Shown here piece by piece: positions 8,237-16,359 of a DNA stretch of 64,000 nucleotides. Source of the DNA: Chitinophaga pinensis (lineage in GTDB: Bacteria; Bacteroidota; Bacteroidia; Flavobacteriales_D; Crocinitomicaceae). The stretch's first letter is position 1, and each line of letters starts with the position of its first letter. The notes beneath the pieces are model-generated. The model ran no database searches. It saw nothing but the letters and a program-made list of their open reading frames with translations, and was not told where the DNA came from. A program made the position numbers and the translations under genes. The stretch lies in NCBI GenBank assembly GCA_943324745.2, contig CALPMT020000007.1, positions 45,852 to 109,851 of the forward strand. The letters are read 5' to 3'.

Positions 8237-9952
8237 TTAAGATAAATATTGATCTAAAGTTTTATTGATATCATCTAAATAAGCAATTCTATCTTTTTTC
8301 TCCCATTTACTAATTTGTTTAGTAGATCCTTCATAATATTTTTGAAAAACTTTTTTAGTTGCAGGAGGAATAAATGCCCCTGTTTTCTCCAGCTCAATGA
8401 TTCTCGCTCGTTTTACAGGAAATAATCCATTATTCAATTTTGAATTATCATTTTTGGATAATAATGCCATATTCTCAATTGAATGTATATCATCAAGTTT
8501 TCCAAAACAATTGCTAATATCTGCAATTAGTTTTGATATATCTTCTTTCTTTTTGGATTCTTCAAAGGTCAATAAACGATTACGAATTTCGTCTGTTAGT
8601 ATTTCTCTGTCAATTGATTTTAACCACTCCAAAAAATCTTCTATTTCTGTGATTTCTTTTGAATTTTGAGCGTGAATATGTTCTAAACTCCAACCTCCAT
8701 TTTTTCTATCTTTATATTTATCGAATGGAAACTTTAAAGAAAAATCGTCACTATTTAAAGTTGTCATAATGTTATGTAAAAGCAATATTTTGATAATTTG
8801 TGCATTATCAGAACCATATTCTAAATTGCCGATAGATTTATTATTTAATGTCGCTTTTAATGACTCTGAAATTTGTTCATTAATAAACTCAATAAATTCA
8901 CTTTTATTTCTTTCTTTTTTATTTTGTAAAATATCTTTGATTTTAAAATCTGAATTAGCTGTAGTAATTAAATATCCAATTTTATGATATAATTCTCTAT
9001 CATTATACCATTCTTCAAGTGTTTGAAAATACTTTTTGATTTCCTTCCAGTTGTTATTTATATTTTCAATCTGATTTTTTTCAAATTTTTCACCAAAAAA
9101 ACGGAAGGTAGAATATTCGTCATTACCAAATTCTTGATTTAAATCTTCCTTGTAATCAGTTTTATCAATTTCATAGATTAAATTAAAGATAAAATCGATT
9201 CTTGTTGGTAAATTATTTTCTCCTTTATTTAGAAAACACCAAAATGAATCATTTTGTAATGCAGATTCAATTCTATCCCATTCTGAGGCAATTTCTAATT
9301 GTTTTAAACGAATTTTTTCAGGGTCTTCATTTGCAAAGTTGGAACTATTAAGAAATAAAGCTTTAATCAATTCAGCATTTGTTAATGGTATTTTTCCACT
9401 ATTTATGCGGGTAAAAATATCAATAGAATCTTCATTTTCAGAAGTTTCATACCAAATAACTTTTGTATAATCATAGAATTTTTGTTCAAATGATTTTTCA
9501 ACTTTATTTTCTTTAAACCAATTTTTTATAGTATTATATGCAAATGAGATATGGAAATAATCAATATTCGTATCATCGGATTCTTTTTTACCTAAATCAT
9601 TTTTTAAATAATTAGCTGAACCTTTTCGAGTTTCATATTCTAAAACAAATGGTCTCAACTCATTTTTTTCTAAAAATGCATTTAAGTAATAGAGTATTAA
9701 ATATATTGTAGTTAACCTTTGTTGTCCATCTATTACATCCCAGTCATATTCAGTTTTTTGTTTTTTTACAACTATCGGTTGTAAACAATACCAAGTTTTT
9801 TCAGCAGAATTTTGAATTTCTTTTGGGGAAAATTCATTGATGTCATTTAATAAATCTGTTACTTGTTGTTCAGTCCAACGATAACCTCTTTGATATGATG
9901 GAATAAAAAAATTGTAATTTAATAGTTCTGAGATTGGTTTTATTTGAATCAT
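8237..9952 (-). CDS. DUF262-DUF1524 (GmrSD-like) restriction nuclease
   Basis: A 571-residue two-domain protein. The DUF262 domain shows FIPSYQRGYRWTEQQ (residues 16-30), DGQQRLTTIY (75-84) and IFTRINSGKIPLTNAELIKA near residue 190. The C-terminal DUF1524 HNH nuclease shows WSLEHIHAQNS near residue 420 and the closing element NMALLSKNDNSKLNNGLFPVK. In characterised relatives NTP hydrolysis by DUF262 licenses DNA cleavage by the HNH domain, often against modified phage DNA or in response to modification. Its start overlaps the upstream 64-codon gene by 4 bases. With the second DUF262 gene it forms a likely defence pair; the target is unknown. Confidence 0.85.
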   Translation of the reverse strand: MIQIKPISELLNYNFFIPSYQRGYRWTEQQVTDLLNDINEFSPKEIQNSAEKTWYCLQPIVVKKQKTEYDWDVIDGQQRLTTIYLILYYLNAFLEKNELRPFVLEYETRKGSANYLKNDLGKKESDDTNIDYFHISFAYNTIKNWFKENKVEKSFEQKFYDYTKVIWYETSENEDSIDIFTRINSGKIPLTNAELIKALFLNSSNFANEDPEKIRLKQLEIASEWDRIESALQNDSFWCFLNKGENNLPTRIDFIFNLIYEIDKTDYKEDLNQEFGNDEYSTFRFFGEKFEKNQIENINNNWKEIKKYFQTLEEWYNDRELYHKIGYLITTANSDFKIKDILQNKKERNKSEFIEFINEQISESLKATLNNKSIGNLEYGSDNAQIIKILLLHNIMTTLNSDDFSLKFPFDKYKDRKNGGWSLEHIHAQNSKEITEIEDFLEWLKSIDREILTDEIRNRLLTFEESKKKEDISKLIADISNCFGKLDDIHSIENMALLSKNDNSKLNNGLFPVKRARIIELEKTGAFIPPATKKVFQKYYEGSTKQISKWEKKDRIAYLDDINKTLDQYLS

Positions 9953-10143
9953 AGGTTTAAAATAATTTCTTTAAAATTAACTTTTTTCTTAATGCTTAAT
10001 TTAATACTAACTATTGAGTCCCATTTTGTATAAGGCATAACATCAAAAACAAAAGATTGTCCGGTTAGCAGCCAACGTTTGTAAATTAATTTACCATTCA
10101 TATATAGGTAAAGTTGATTGTCGATGATGGTTTTGTGGATCAT
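9949..10143 (-). CDS. small hypothetical protein, 64 aa, repeated locally
   Basis: A 64-residue basic protein beginning MIHKTIIDNQLYLYMNGK and rich in short beta-strand-like segments (KRWLLTGQSFVFDVM). It overlaps the DUF262-DUF1524 start by 4 bases, so it is translationally coupled to it. A frameshifted copy lies at the far end of the DUF262 pair (5969-6108). It could be a small accessory or control protein of the system, or a passenger fragment left by recombination. I do not recognise a domain. Confidence 0.55.
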   Translation of the reverse strand: MIHKTIIDNQLYLYMNGKLIYKRWLLTGQSFVFDVMPYTKWDSIVSIKLSIKKKVNFKEIILNL

Positions 10144-10173
10144 GGTTAAGCTAAAGAAGAAGATTTTATTTTT

Positions 10174-10856
10174 TTAGATAAATAAATTCTCGATTCCATC
10201 CATGTTATTTTCTTTCAACAATTTTGAATTGACAACGATTTCAGGGATTAATAACTGTTGATAATTGAGTAAACCGTTATATATCTTTTTCAAGTTGTCA
10301 TCTTTAATTGCTTGATAATTCAACGTATCATCTTCGGAATATTGAGTACGAAAAATGAAATCTTCCAATTTAGAAAATAATGCGGTTTTAAATACGTCAA
10401 AACTTAAACTAGGTTCGTTTCCAATTTCTAACAGAATAGCTAATGGAATTGAAAAACTATAATCTAAAGGTATATTTTTTGTTGAACATAGAAACGCAAA
10501 GTATTGATAATCATTAATTTGTTTAGGATTCAAATCAATCCAAACACTTAAATTATAATCTTTTAAAGATGAAATATCATTTTGTTTTCCTCATCAAAAG
10601 GATTATAATGTCCTAATGCTATCGAAGTACATCTTTGTTGACCATCTAGCAATAATCTATGACCTGTTATTTCATCTACAGACATCGTTATCGCGCCAAC
10701 CGGATATCCTTTAAATATAGAACCCCATACTTTTTCTATTTGACTGGCTTCCCAAACCAATCCTCTTTGTAAAGTAGTTAACTTTATTTTCGATTTAGCA
10801 TTTACTTTAGCTGTTTGCCATGAAGCGATTTCTTTTAATGTATATTGTTTCCTATA
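10174..10856 (-). pseudogene. frameshifted, truncated DUF262 gene
   Basis: Two minus-strand reading frames together encode the N-terminal part of a DUF262 protein. The first (10563-10856) reads YTLKEIASWQ, then TTLQRGLVWEASQIEKVW, YPVGAI and LLLDGQQRCTSIALGHYNP. A one-base frameshift near 10570-10590 moves the sequence into the second frame, which continues KDYNLSVWIDLNPKQ and runs to a stop at 10174. No Met precedes the first frame, where a TAA sits immediately upstream. The C-terminal half usual for the family is missing. It belongs to a different DUF262 subfamily from the intact pair next to it, so it is a separate lost acquisition rather than a recent duplicate. Confidence 0.8.
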
Positions 10857-10875
10857 TTAAAATTTCTATTTTTAA

Positions 10876-11319
10876 TTACTCATTAATACTTTTCTTCTCA
10901 CTTCCTCCCCATCGCTCAACCAACACCTTCGTATATTCTCCCACATTCTTTTCAACCAATTCCTTAAATTCGTTTAAAGAAACAAACTTCATATCAATCC
11001 CTTTTTCTATAGCAGCATCCACTACCATCACTTCCAAGGTCACTAATAACACATCCGTATTATCTTTTAAACGCAAATATTCTTCTTCAAAAAAAGCATC
11101 ATGCAACACCACAACTAACTTTTTTGATTCAAATTGCAACTCAACCGAATGTTCTTGTTTTTTCATCCAAGTAGTCAATGAAGTTTCGCCGGTTACCAAT
11201 GTAAATAAACCTTCTGATACTTTTCGAATGTGAAGAATCTCTCTCAACTGTTCTTCAAAAGGTAAAGCATTATAATCACGTAAGGATTGAGATGCTAAAT
11301 AAGTAGTGTAATTTTCCAT
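10876..11319 (-). CDS. hypothetical protein, 147 aa
   Basis: A soluble acidic protein that I do not recognise. It has helices at both ends (SLRDYNALPFEEQLREILHI; EFKELVEKNVGEYTKVLVERW) and a central beta region (KLVVVLHDAFFEEEYL, then VLLVTLEVMVVDAA). It lies 23 bases downstream of the 338-residue gene and 20 bases upstream of the broken DUF262 frame, on the same strand, so the three may once have formed an operon. No function can be assigned. Confidence 0.55.
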   Translation of the reverse strand: MENYTTYLASQSLRDYNALPFEEQLREILHIRKVSEGLFTLVTGETSLTTWMKKQEHSVELQFESKKLVVVLHDAFFEEEYLRLKDNTDVLLVTLEVMVVDAAIEKGIDMKFVSLNEFKELVEKNVGEYTKVLVERWGGSEKKSINE

Positions 11320-11342
11320 GTTTTAAATTTTATGCCTCAAAA

Positions 11343-12359
11343 CTAAACCAGGACTCCGCCATTATTCGTCGTGGTGAGTAAATAATTTAAGTAGTTCAAT
11401 CTTTTTTTATAGTCGAATTTTTCATCGGTTTTTAATAACAAATTCAAACCATAACGAACATAAATATCAAAATCAATTGATTCTTTGAACAACCAAAGTA
11501 ACTCCAGATACTCGTCGATGTATATATCATAAACATCACTTTCTTTAAGATTATAACCCTCATAGATTAAGCCTTCTCTAAAATCATAATGAATCTGAAA
11601 TAATAGCTGTTTAAATTCTGCTTCTCTATGTTTGAATGCTTCAAATTTCAAGTTTCTAAACGATAGAATTTCATCGATTATATTTGTAATGTTGGAAAAG
11701 ATCGCCTGCTGTAGATCCATTTTTTCCGATACTTCAAAAGAATAAATGACCATAAACATCCACCCTTTTGGAATGAAATAATCATTTGGAATGTAATTAT
11801 TCGTTTTAGAAACTACCAAAAGCTGAAAATCTAACTTTCCATTTACCATCTGAAAGGAATTGAAATGTATACAGAAGAAATCATTAAGATCTAACCAGAT
11901 TTCACGAGAATCTCCCGCAACTCTTTTTTGAAATTCGTCGACAAACGTATCTAGGTTAATCTTCACACATTCGTGAGAAATTTCATAATGATATTTCGTT
12001 CGAAATAACTTATTTAAAACGTTTTGCTTTTCTACATTCAAGCTAGAAGAAATTGAGATACTTTCCAATACTTCAATGATTGAATCTTTTAAATCTTCGT
12101 TGTGAGTTTTAGTGTAAAAATCAACCAAAAAATCAATGGAGGATTCACTCTTTTCCAAAGAATAGATTGCTTTTTCCGCACAAAATTCATCCGTCTCATT
12201 TTCAACAATAGAAAGTAAAAAATCATGATTTTCAGGAGTATAATTACACGAAATAATTTCCAAAATCCTAATTTTAATATATTTTTCAGATTCCCAATAA
12301 TGTTCTTTAAGGACTGACTCTGTAAACTTACTTAGATCGTCCTTATAACTTAGTTTCAT
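11343..12359 (-). CDS. hypothetical protein with HEAT-like N-terminus
   Basis: A 338-residue soluble protein. The first ~120 residues form short paired helices (KIRILEIISCNYTPENHDFL; CAEKAIYSLEKSESSIDFLV; EDLKDSIIEVLESIS) that look like HEAT or armadillo-type repeats. The remaining two thirds are mixed alpha/beta with many acidic and aromatic residues and match nothing I know. It is the first gene of a minus-strand run toward the DUF262 remnants. A protein-protein interaction role would fit the helical repeats but is not shown. Confidence 0.55.
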   Translation of the reverse strand: MKLSYKDDLSKFTESVLKEHYWESEKYIKIRILEIISCNYTPENHDFLLSIVENETDEFCAEKAIYSLEKSESSIDFLVDFYTKTHNEDLKDSIIEVLESISISSSLNVEKQNVLNKLFRTKYHYEISHECVKINLDTFVDEFQKRVAGDSREIWLDLNDFFCIHFNSFQMVNGKLDFQLLVVSKTNNYIPNDYFIPKGWMFMVIYSFEVSEKMDLQQAIFSNITNIIDEILSFRNLKFEAFKHREAEFKQLLFQIHYDFREGLIYEGYNLKESDVYDIYIDEYLELLWLFKESIDFDIYVRYGLNLLLKTDEKFDYKKRLNYLNYLLTTTNNGGVLV

Positions 12360-12389
12360 ATGAAATAGAGTGATTTCATCAACGACTAA

Positions 12390-12602
12390 CTATGATTCGG
12401 AGTTTTTCTGGCCAGCCATTTGTTGTTCCATCAATCTTAAACTTCGTTCATTCCGAGCATTTCTTCGCGCAAGTATGGCCCAAATCGAAGCGAAAATCCA
12501 ACCGATAATCGTAATTTGTAAAATCAACGCAATCAATGCGGCAAACAACTTCCCTCTAAAGAAAAAGGATAAAAATGGTGCTGTTAAATCTAGTAAAATC
12601 AT
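12390..12602 (-). CDS. small membrane protein, YqaE/Pmp3-like
   Basis: A 70-residue protein with two hydrophobic stretches, TAPFLSFFFRG (about 8-18) and LFAALIALILQITIIGWIFA (about 19-38), followed by a charged cytoplasmic tail with RRNARNERSLRLMEQQ. The layout and the ITIIGWI...IWAI segment resemble Pmp3/YqaE proteolipids, small inner-membrane proteins linked to membrane potential and stress. The match is by pattern only. Its promoter carries the regional dyad motif (12696-12708) and a full TAGTTTTG -7 element. Confidence 0.6.
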   Translation of the reverse strand: MILLDLTAPFLSFFFRGKLFAALIALILQITIIGWIFASIWAILARRNARNERSLRLMEQQMAGQKNSES

Positions 12603-12675
12603 AAAATATTGTTTAAGTTTTCCTACTCATATAGCTTTTCGGTTCCGCTATTGATCTTTTAAATTTTCAATAGGA

Positions 12676-12708
12676 CAAAACTAGATCAAGCCTAAGACAA
12701 GATATGAC
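12676..12708 (-). promoter_or_regulatory. promoter with dyad motif, upstream of Pmp3-like gene
   Basis: On the minus strand GTCATATCTTGTC (12696-12708) has its TTG exactly 14 bases before TAGTTTTG (12676-12683), a full TAnnTTTG match. Transcription would reach the Pmp3-like ATG after a leader of about 65 bases. Confidence 0.5.
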
Positions 12709-12830
12709 CTAGTATAAATTAGATTTTTTCACTTAAACTAAGACATGCAGTGGCTAGTCATCACCTTAAATTTGTTATAGTTAATTTTTTAATCCTTGAA
12801 AAATTTGTAATTCATAAAAAAAAAACAGAA

Positions 12831-13331
12831 ATGTATCCAATAAATATTGAAACCAAATTAGTCGGTAACCTTGAAGGAGAATTTTATATCCCAGCCTTTC
12901 ATAGAACTTATAACTGGAGAGATGAAGTAAATAGATTACTCCATGATTTTCAAGAAATTGAAAGAGATGAGAATTATTATCTTAAACCAATTGTCGTAAG
13001 AAAAAATGAAGAAGATAACAACGAATTAATAGATGGTCAACAACGCTTAATGACACTGTTTATCCTTATTAAACACATAGAAAAATTCCTGCCAATGAGT
13101 CAAGCTAAATTTTCTATCAACTATCAAAAGAAAAGTAGAAATTTTCTAGAACCGTTTGATTTTAACGATACAAATAGGCAAACTACCATAACGGATGAAT
13201 ATTTCTTCCAAGAGACTACACAAACAATAATAAATTGGTTCAACGAACAAGAAGATGAAACACAAACTGCCATTGATTTATGGTTAAGATTGTGCAGAAA
13301 TATTCATGTGATTCGCTATGAAGTAAACTAA
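12831..13331 (+). pseudogene. DUF262 N-terminal fragment, 166 aa
   Basis: From ATG 12831 the frame reads MYPINIETKLVGNLEGEFYI, then PAFHRTYNWRDEVNRLLHDF and LIDGQQRLMTLFILIKH (DGQQR at residues 68-72), a clear DUF262 N-terminal domain. It stops after NIHVIRYEVN, just before the point where relatives continue into the INSGK-LT element and the C-terminal half. Full-length members have about 550-700 residues, so this is a truncated gene, though the remaining frame is intact. A hairpin terminator follows 38 bases later. An upstream in-frame extension to 12750 is possible but unlike the family start. Confidence 0.7.
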
Positions 13332-13368
13332 AGAAATTGATAGAAAATCTAAATTTTAGACTTTAAAA

Positions 13369-13394
13369 AACCCACTAAAATAACTAAGTGGGTT
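13369..13394. terminator. bidirectional hairpin terminator
   Basis: aacccact / agtgggtt form an 8-bp stem with A-rich sequence before and T-rich sequence after. It lies between the convergent DUF262 fragment and the minus-strand zinc-ribbon gene and can serve both. Confidence 0.7.
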
Positions 13395-13413
13395 TATTTA
13401 AATCTAAAACACC

Positions 13414-13653
13414 TCACATCGCCGGCTGATGCTTCCCTTTCCCATTCGGATGTCGCATACACGACAAAGCCGTCAACGAACTAATGGAACCAGCACTCGT
13501 TCCACAAAACTTACAGGTATATTTAGACTTCTCACTTCCTTCATAAAGTTGGTGTTTCTCTTTTCCGTTAGGATGTCTCATACAAGTCAAAGCAGTTAAC
13601 GAACTTACAGACGATGCTTTCGTCCCACAATACATACAATAAAAATTTGCCAT
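13414..13653 (-). CDS. small double zinc-ribbon protein
   Basis: A 79-residue protein made of two tandem repeats, each with a CxxCG knuckle and a CMRHPNG element: FYCMYCGTKASSVSSLTAL, then YTCKFCGTSAGSISSLTAL. Each repeat probably binds one zinc through two knuckle cysteines plus the later Cys and His. The family is common in Bacteroidota and its function is unknown. The ATG at 13653 is chosen because the longer in-frame start at 13677 overlaps the -7 element of the promoter. A paralogue is encoded divergently about 150 bases away. Confidence 0.75.
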   Translation of the reverse strand: MANFYCMYCGTKASSVSSLTALTCMRHPNGKEKHQLYEGSEKSKYTCKFCGTSAGSISSLTALSCMRHPNGKGKHQPAM

Positions 13654-13674
13654 AATTCTAGTTTTAAGTTTTGA

Positions 13675-13707
13675 CAAAGGTAGGTGGAGACTATGCCAAG
13701 AGATGGC
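13675..13707 (-). promoter_or_regulatory. promoter with dyad GCCA-N5-TGGC
   Basis: The perfect dyad gccaagagatggc at 13695-13707 lies, on the minus strand, with its TTG 14 bases before TACCTTTG (13675-13682), a full TAnnTTTG match. This fixes the start of the zinc-ribbon gene at ATG 13653. Confidence 0.55.
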
Positions 13708-13750
13708 TAGGTATTGTGAGATTAAAAAATGAATGATTTAATTCATCTAT

Positions 13751-13784
13751 GTCATGTTTTGGCTTTCGTTAACATTTATTTTAC
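13751..13784 (+). promoter_or_regulatory. promoter with dyad-type motif, plus-strand zinc-ribbon gene
   Basis: GTCATGTTTTGGC (13751-13763) is identical to the motif before dnaB. A weak -7 element follows 14-15 bases after the TTG (TATTTTAC at 13777-13784). It ends directly at the upstream candidate ATG 13785, so translation more likely starts at ATG 13803. Confidence 0.4.
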
Positions 13785-13802
13785 ATGGAAAAAGACACGA
13801 AA

Positions 13803-14072
13803 ATGAATTCCATACCCTTCACTCCCTTATTTTATTGTTCCTATTGTGGCGTTTCTGCAATCTCAAAAAACCTATTGGAAAATGCACGGTGTTTACGACA
13901 TCCGTCTGGTAGCGGTAAAGGGTATCATATATCCTATAAAGGCTCTGAAAAAGAAATTTACATCTGTCGATATTGTGGTCTACAGGAAAAATCAATTTTA
14001 GTTTTAACCGCGAATTTCTGTCCAAACTATCCTTATAAGTTAAGAAAAGGAAGACATTCTCCTGCTTTGTAA
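13803..14072 (+). CDS. small double zinc-ribbon protein, paralogue
   Basis: An 89-residue relative of the minus-strand protein at 13414-13653, again with two units: FYCSYCGVSAISKNLL...CLRHPSG and YICRYCGLQEKSILVL...CPNY. It ends RHSPAL as the paralogue ends KHQPAM. The second unit has lost the RHP element (FCPNYPYKLRKGRHSPAL), so it is more diverged. The start at 13803 is preferred to 13785 because the latter touches the promoter -7 element. It lies 63 bases before dnaB on the same strand, but dnaB has its own promoter. Function unknown; zinc binding is inferred from the cysteines. Confidence 0.7.
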   Translation: MNSIPFTPLFYCSYCGVSAISKNLLENARCLRHPSGSGKGYHISYKGSEKEIYICRYCGLQEKSILVLTANFCPNYPYKLRKGRHSPAL

Positions 14073-14087
14073 TTTTCAATTTTGAGC

Positions 14088-14120
14088 GTCATGTTTTGGC
14101 GCAGCTGGCAAGTAGGTTTG
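14088..14120 (+). promoter_or_regulatory. dnaB promoter with dyad-type motif
   Basis: GTCATGTTTTGGC (14088-14100) is followed after 14 bases (from the TTG) by TAGGTTTG (14113-14120), a full -7 match. The dnaB ATG follows 16 bases later. Confidence 0.55.
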
Positions 14121-14135
14121 TGAAAAATTATTACC

Positions 14136-15683
14136 ATGGAACGAAGAAACACAAACTATAAAATTGCAACTGACAAAGGACCGAAACGCCCATTAAAGCT
14201 CAATGATTTTGGACGAATACCACCACAAGCAAGGGATTTCGAAGAAGCGGTATTGGGTGCAATGATGCTAAACAAAGAGGTTGTAGATGAAGTAAAAAAC
14301 ATTTTACATCAAGCATGTTTTTACGATGTAAAACACTATTACATTTTTAAAGCGATTGAATTTTTACACAATGCTACACATCCGGTTGATCTATTAACGG
14401 TTTCAAATCAATTACGAAAAAATAATGAATTAGAATTAGCAGGTGGAATTAGCTATTTGTCGCACTTAACAAATAGAATAGGAACAACAGCAAACGTAGA
14501 GTTTCATGCCCGAATTATATCGCAAAAATATGTTCAACGAGAAATCATTCGACTTTCATCTGAAATGCTAACGGATGCTTTTGATGATGCAGCAGATATT
14601 TTTGATTTGTTAAACAAAGTGGAAAAAGGCGTATTTCAAATTTATGCTGACAACATGAAAAAGGATGTTGATGAAATGCAAAAAGTGGTGTTTGATGCCA
14701 TTGGAGAAATCGAGGATGCACGAAAAAACAAAAGCGGTATTTCAGGTGTCGCAACCGGATTTTCTGACTTGGATCGTATAACATCAGGTTGGCAACGATC
14801 TGATATGATTGTTATTGCCGCTCGTCCAGCAATGGGGAAAACTGCTTTTACACTTTCGATGGCTAGAAATTGTGCTGTTGATTATAAAAAAGGGGTTGCT
14901 ATTTTTTCTTTAGAAATGTCATCTGTGCAACTTGTGAAACGATTAATCTCCAGTGAATCAAAAATTGATGCTTCCAAATTGCGGAAAGGTAATTTGGAAG
15001 ATCACGAAATGCAACAACTTCACACACGTATCAAAAAACTGATTGAAGCACCTATTTTCATTGATGATACACCTGGGATAAGCGTTTTTGATTTTAGAGC
15101 AAAATGTAGGAGATTAAAAAAAGAAAAAAACATTGAACTCATTATAATTGACTATTTACAATTGATGTCTGCAGGACCAAAAACGGGTAATGGTAACCGA
15201 GAACAAGAAATTTCCATCATTTCTAGAACAATTAAAGAAATAGCAAAAGAATTAAACGTTCCAATAATTGCACTTTCTCAGTTAAGTCGTTCTGTTGAAA
15301 CTAGAGGTGGTGGCGGTGTACCAATGCTGTCAGACTTACGCGAGTCGGGATCGATAGAGCAAGATGCAGATATTGTTTCTTTCATTTATCGTCCTGAAAA
15401 ATATGGAATCACGCAAAATGAATCTGGTGAATCTAACCTAGGAGTTGCAGAATTGATTATTGCAAAGCACAGAAACGGAGATCTAGGAACTGTTCGTATG
15501 CAATTTGTAGGGAAATATGCACTTTTTAGGGATTTTGACACCTATAAAGACGATTCAGCTATTAATGCTACGAGTTATAGTACAAATCAGAATAACGAGG
15601 GAAATTTCACTTTTCAAAGTAAAATGAATAAAACAAACGATTCATCTTTAAATGATTTTAACCTGGATGATGTGCCGTTTTAA
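14136..15683 (+). CDS. dnaB: replicative DNA helicase DnaB
   Basis: A 515-residue hexameric helicase that unwinds DNA ahead of the replication fork. The N-terminal DnaB domain (about 25-130) begins PPQARDFEEAVLGAMMLNKE. The RecA-like ATPase domain has the Walker A ARPAMGKTAFTLSM near residue 230 and the Walker B region ELIIIDYLQLM near 345, followed by EISIISRTIKEIAKEL and SQLSRSVETR. The C-terminus ends in an acidic, Asp/Asn-rich tail (SLNDFNLDDVPF). Length is normal. Its stop overlaps the convergent downstream gene by 4 bases. Being core, it marks ordinary chromosome inside an otherwise accessory stretch. Confidence 0.96.
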   Translation: MERRNTNYKIATDKGPKRPLKLNDFGRIPPQARDFEEAVLGAMMLNKEVVDEVKNILHQACFYDVKHYYIFKAIEFLHNATHPVDLLTVSNQLRKNNELELAGGISYLSHLTNRIGTTANVEFHARIISQKYVQREIIRLSSEMLTDAFDDAADIFDLLNKVEKGVFQIYADNMKKDVDEMQKVVFDAIGEIEDARKNKSGISGVATGFSDLDRITSGWQRSDMIVIAARPAMGKTAFTLSMARNCAVDYKKGVAIFSLEMSSVQLVKRLISSESKIDASKLRKGNLEDHEMQQLHTRIKKLIEAPIFIDDTPGISVFDFRAKCRRLKKEKNIELIIIDYLQLMSAGPKTGNGNREQEISIISRTIKEIAKELNVPIIALSQLSRSVETRGGGGVPMLSDLRESGSIEQDADIVSFIYRPEKYGITQNESGESNLGVAELIIAKHRNGDLGTVRMQFVGKYALFRDFDTYKDDSAINATSYSTNQNNEGNFTFQSKMNKTNDSSLNDFNLDDVPF

Positions 15684-16285
15684 TTAGATGCAATCTTCCA
15701 CAAACATTCTGTTTTATTCACAGGCAACAACTCTACCATAAATTTATCACTTGGAAAAACAAATGCAATCTGATTATTTTCATCTTTGATGATAAGTGAG
15801 TTATATTGAATTTCAACGGTTCCTACTATGTTTAATTCTTTGAAAACGTTTGATGATTGGCTTAATGATTCTTCGATTGGTTTGATAGTAAGGTCATACA
15901 CTCCTGTAAAAACGTTTTGCTTATCCAATTCAAAACGAGCATCTAACATTTTCTCAAATTGATTTTTTTCATACGATCCAAATCCCCCTTTTTCATGTTC
16001 ACTTAACGCATTTAATTTATTGATAAGTGCAACGGAAACTAATTCTTTGTAATCTTCATGTACATTTACCAAATGTAAAAAATACCAAGGAAATTTTTCG
16101 CTCAATTTATCTATTGCAGCTTCAAAAGTCGAATATTCATTCTTAATTGCAATATTCATTCCCTCATCCGAAAAATCGGTTTCGTTATGGTTGTAAATAT
16201 AGACAGTTCCAGTTTTTCTTTTCTCACGATAGATAGCTATGGATCCTCCTTCTCCGCCAATTTCAAAAATACATTCTTGTTTCAT
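15680..16285 (-). CDS. conserved hypothetical protein, 201 aa
   Basis: A soluble protein starting CIFEIGGEGGSIAIYREK, then VYIYNHNETDFSDEGMNI. This start resembles a family of uncharacterised bacterial proteins with an EGGGI-IYR opening and a conserved W-x-LH-x-V-HEDY segment (here FPWYFLHLVNVHEDYKELV). It has no signal peptide or membrane segment. It converges with dnaB, overlapping its stop by 4 bases. I cannot assign a function. Confidence 0.65.
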   Translation of the reverse strand: MKQECIFEIGGEGGSIAIYREKRKTGTVYIYNHNETDFSDEGMNIAIKNEYSTFEAAIDKLSEKFPWYFLHLVNVHEDYKELVSVALINKLNALSEHEKGGFGSYEKNQFEKMLDARFELDKQNVFTGVYDLTIKPIEESLSQSSNVFKELNIVGTVEIQYNSLIIKDENNQIAFVFPSDKFMVELLPVNKTECLWKIASN

Positions 16286-16359
16286 TTCGTTTCTTTTAGG
16301 TAAAGTTACGTTTGTTAGTACGTAAAAATTTTATGCTTTACTATGCAATAAACTTAAAA

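Noticed and set aside
12713..12729. tataaattagatttttt, a match to the start of the dispersed repeat
   Set aside because: Only 17 AT-rich bases match and neither the core nor the paired arm follows, so chance is likely.
12750..12830. N-terminal extension of the DUF262 fragment
   Set aside because: The extension is hydrophobic and AT-driven and the family starts at about the Met at 12831.
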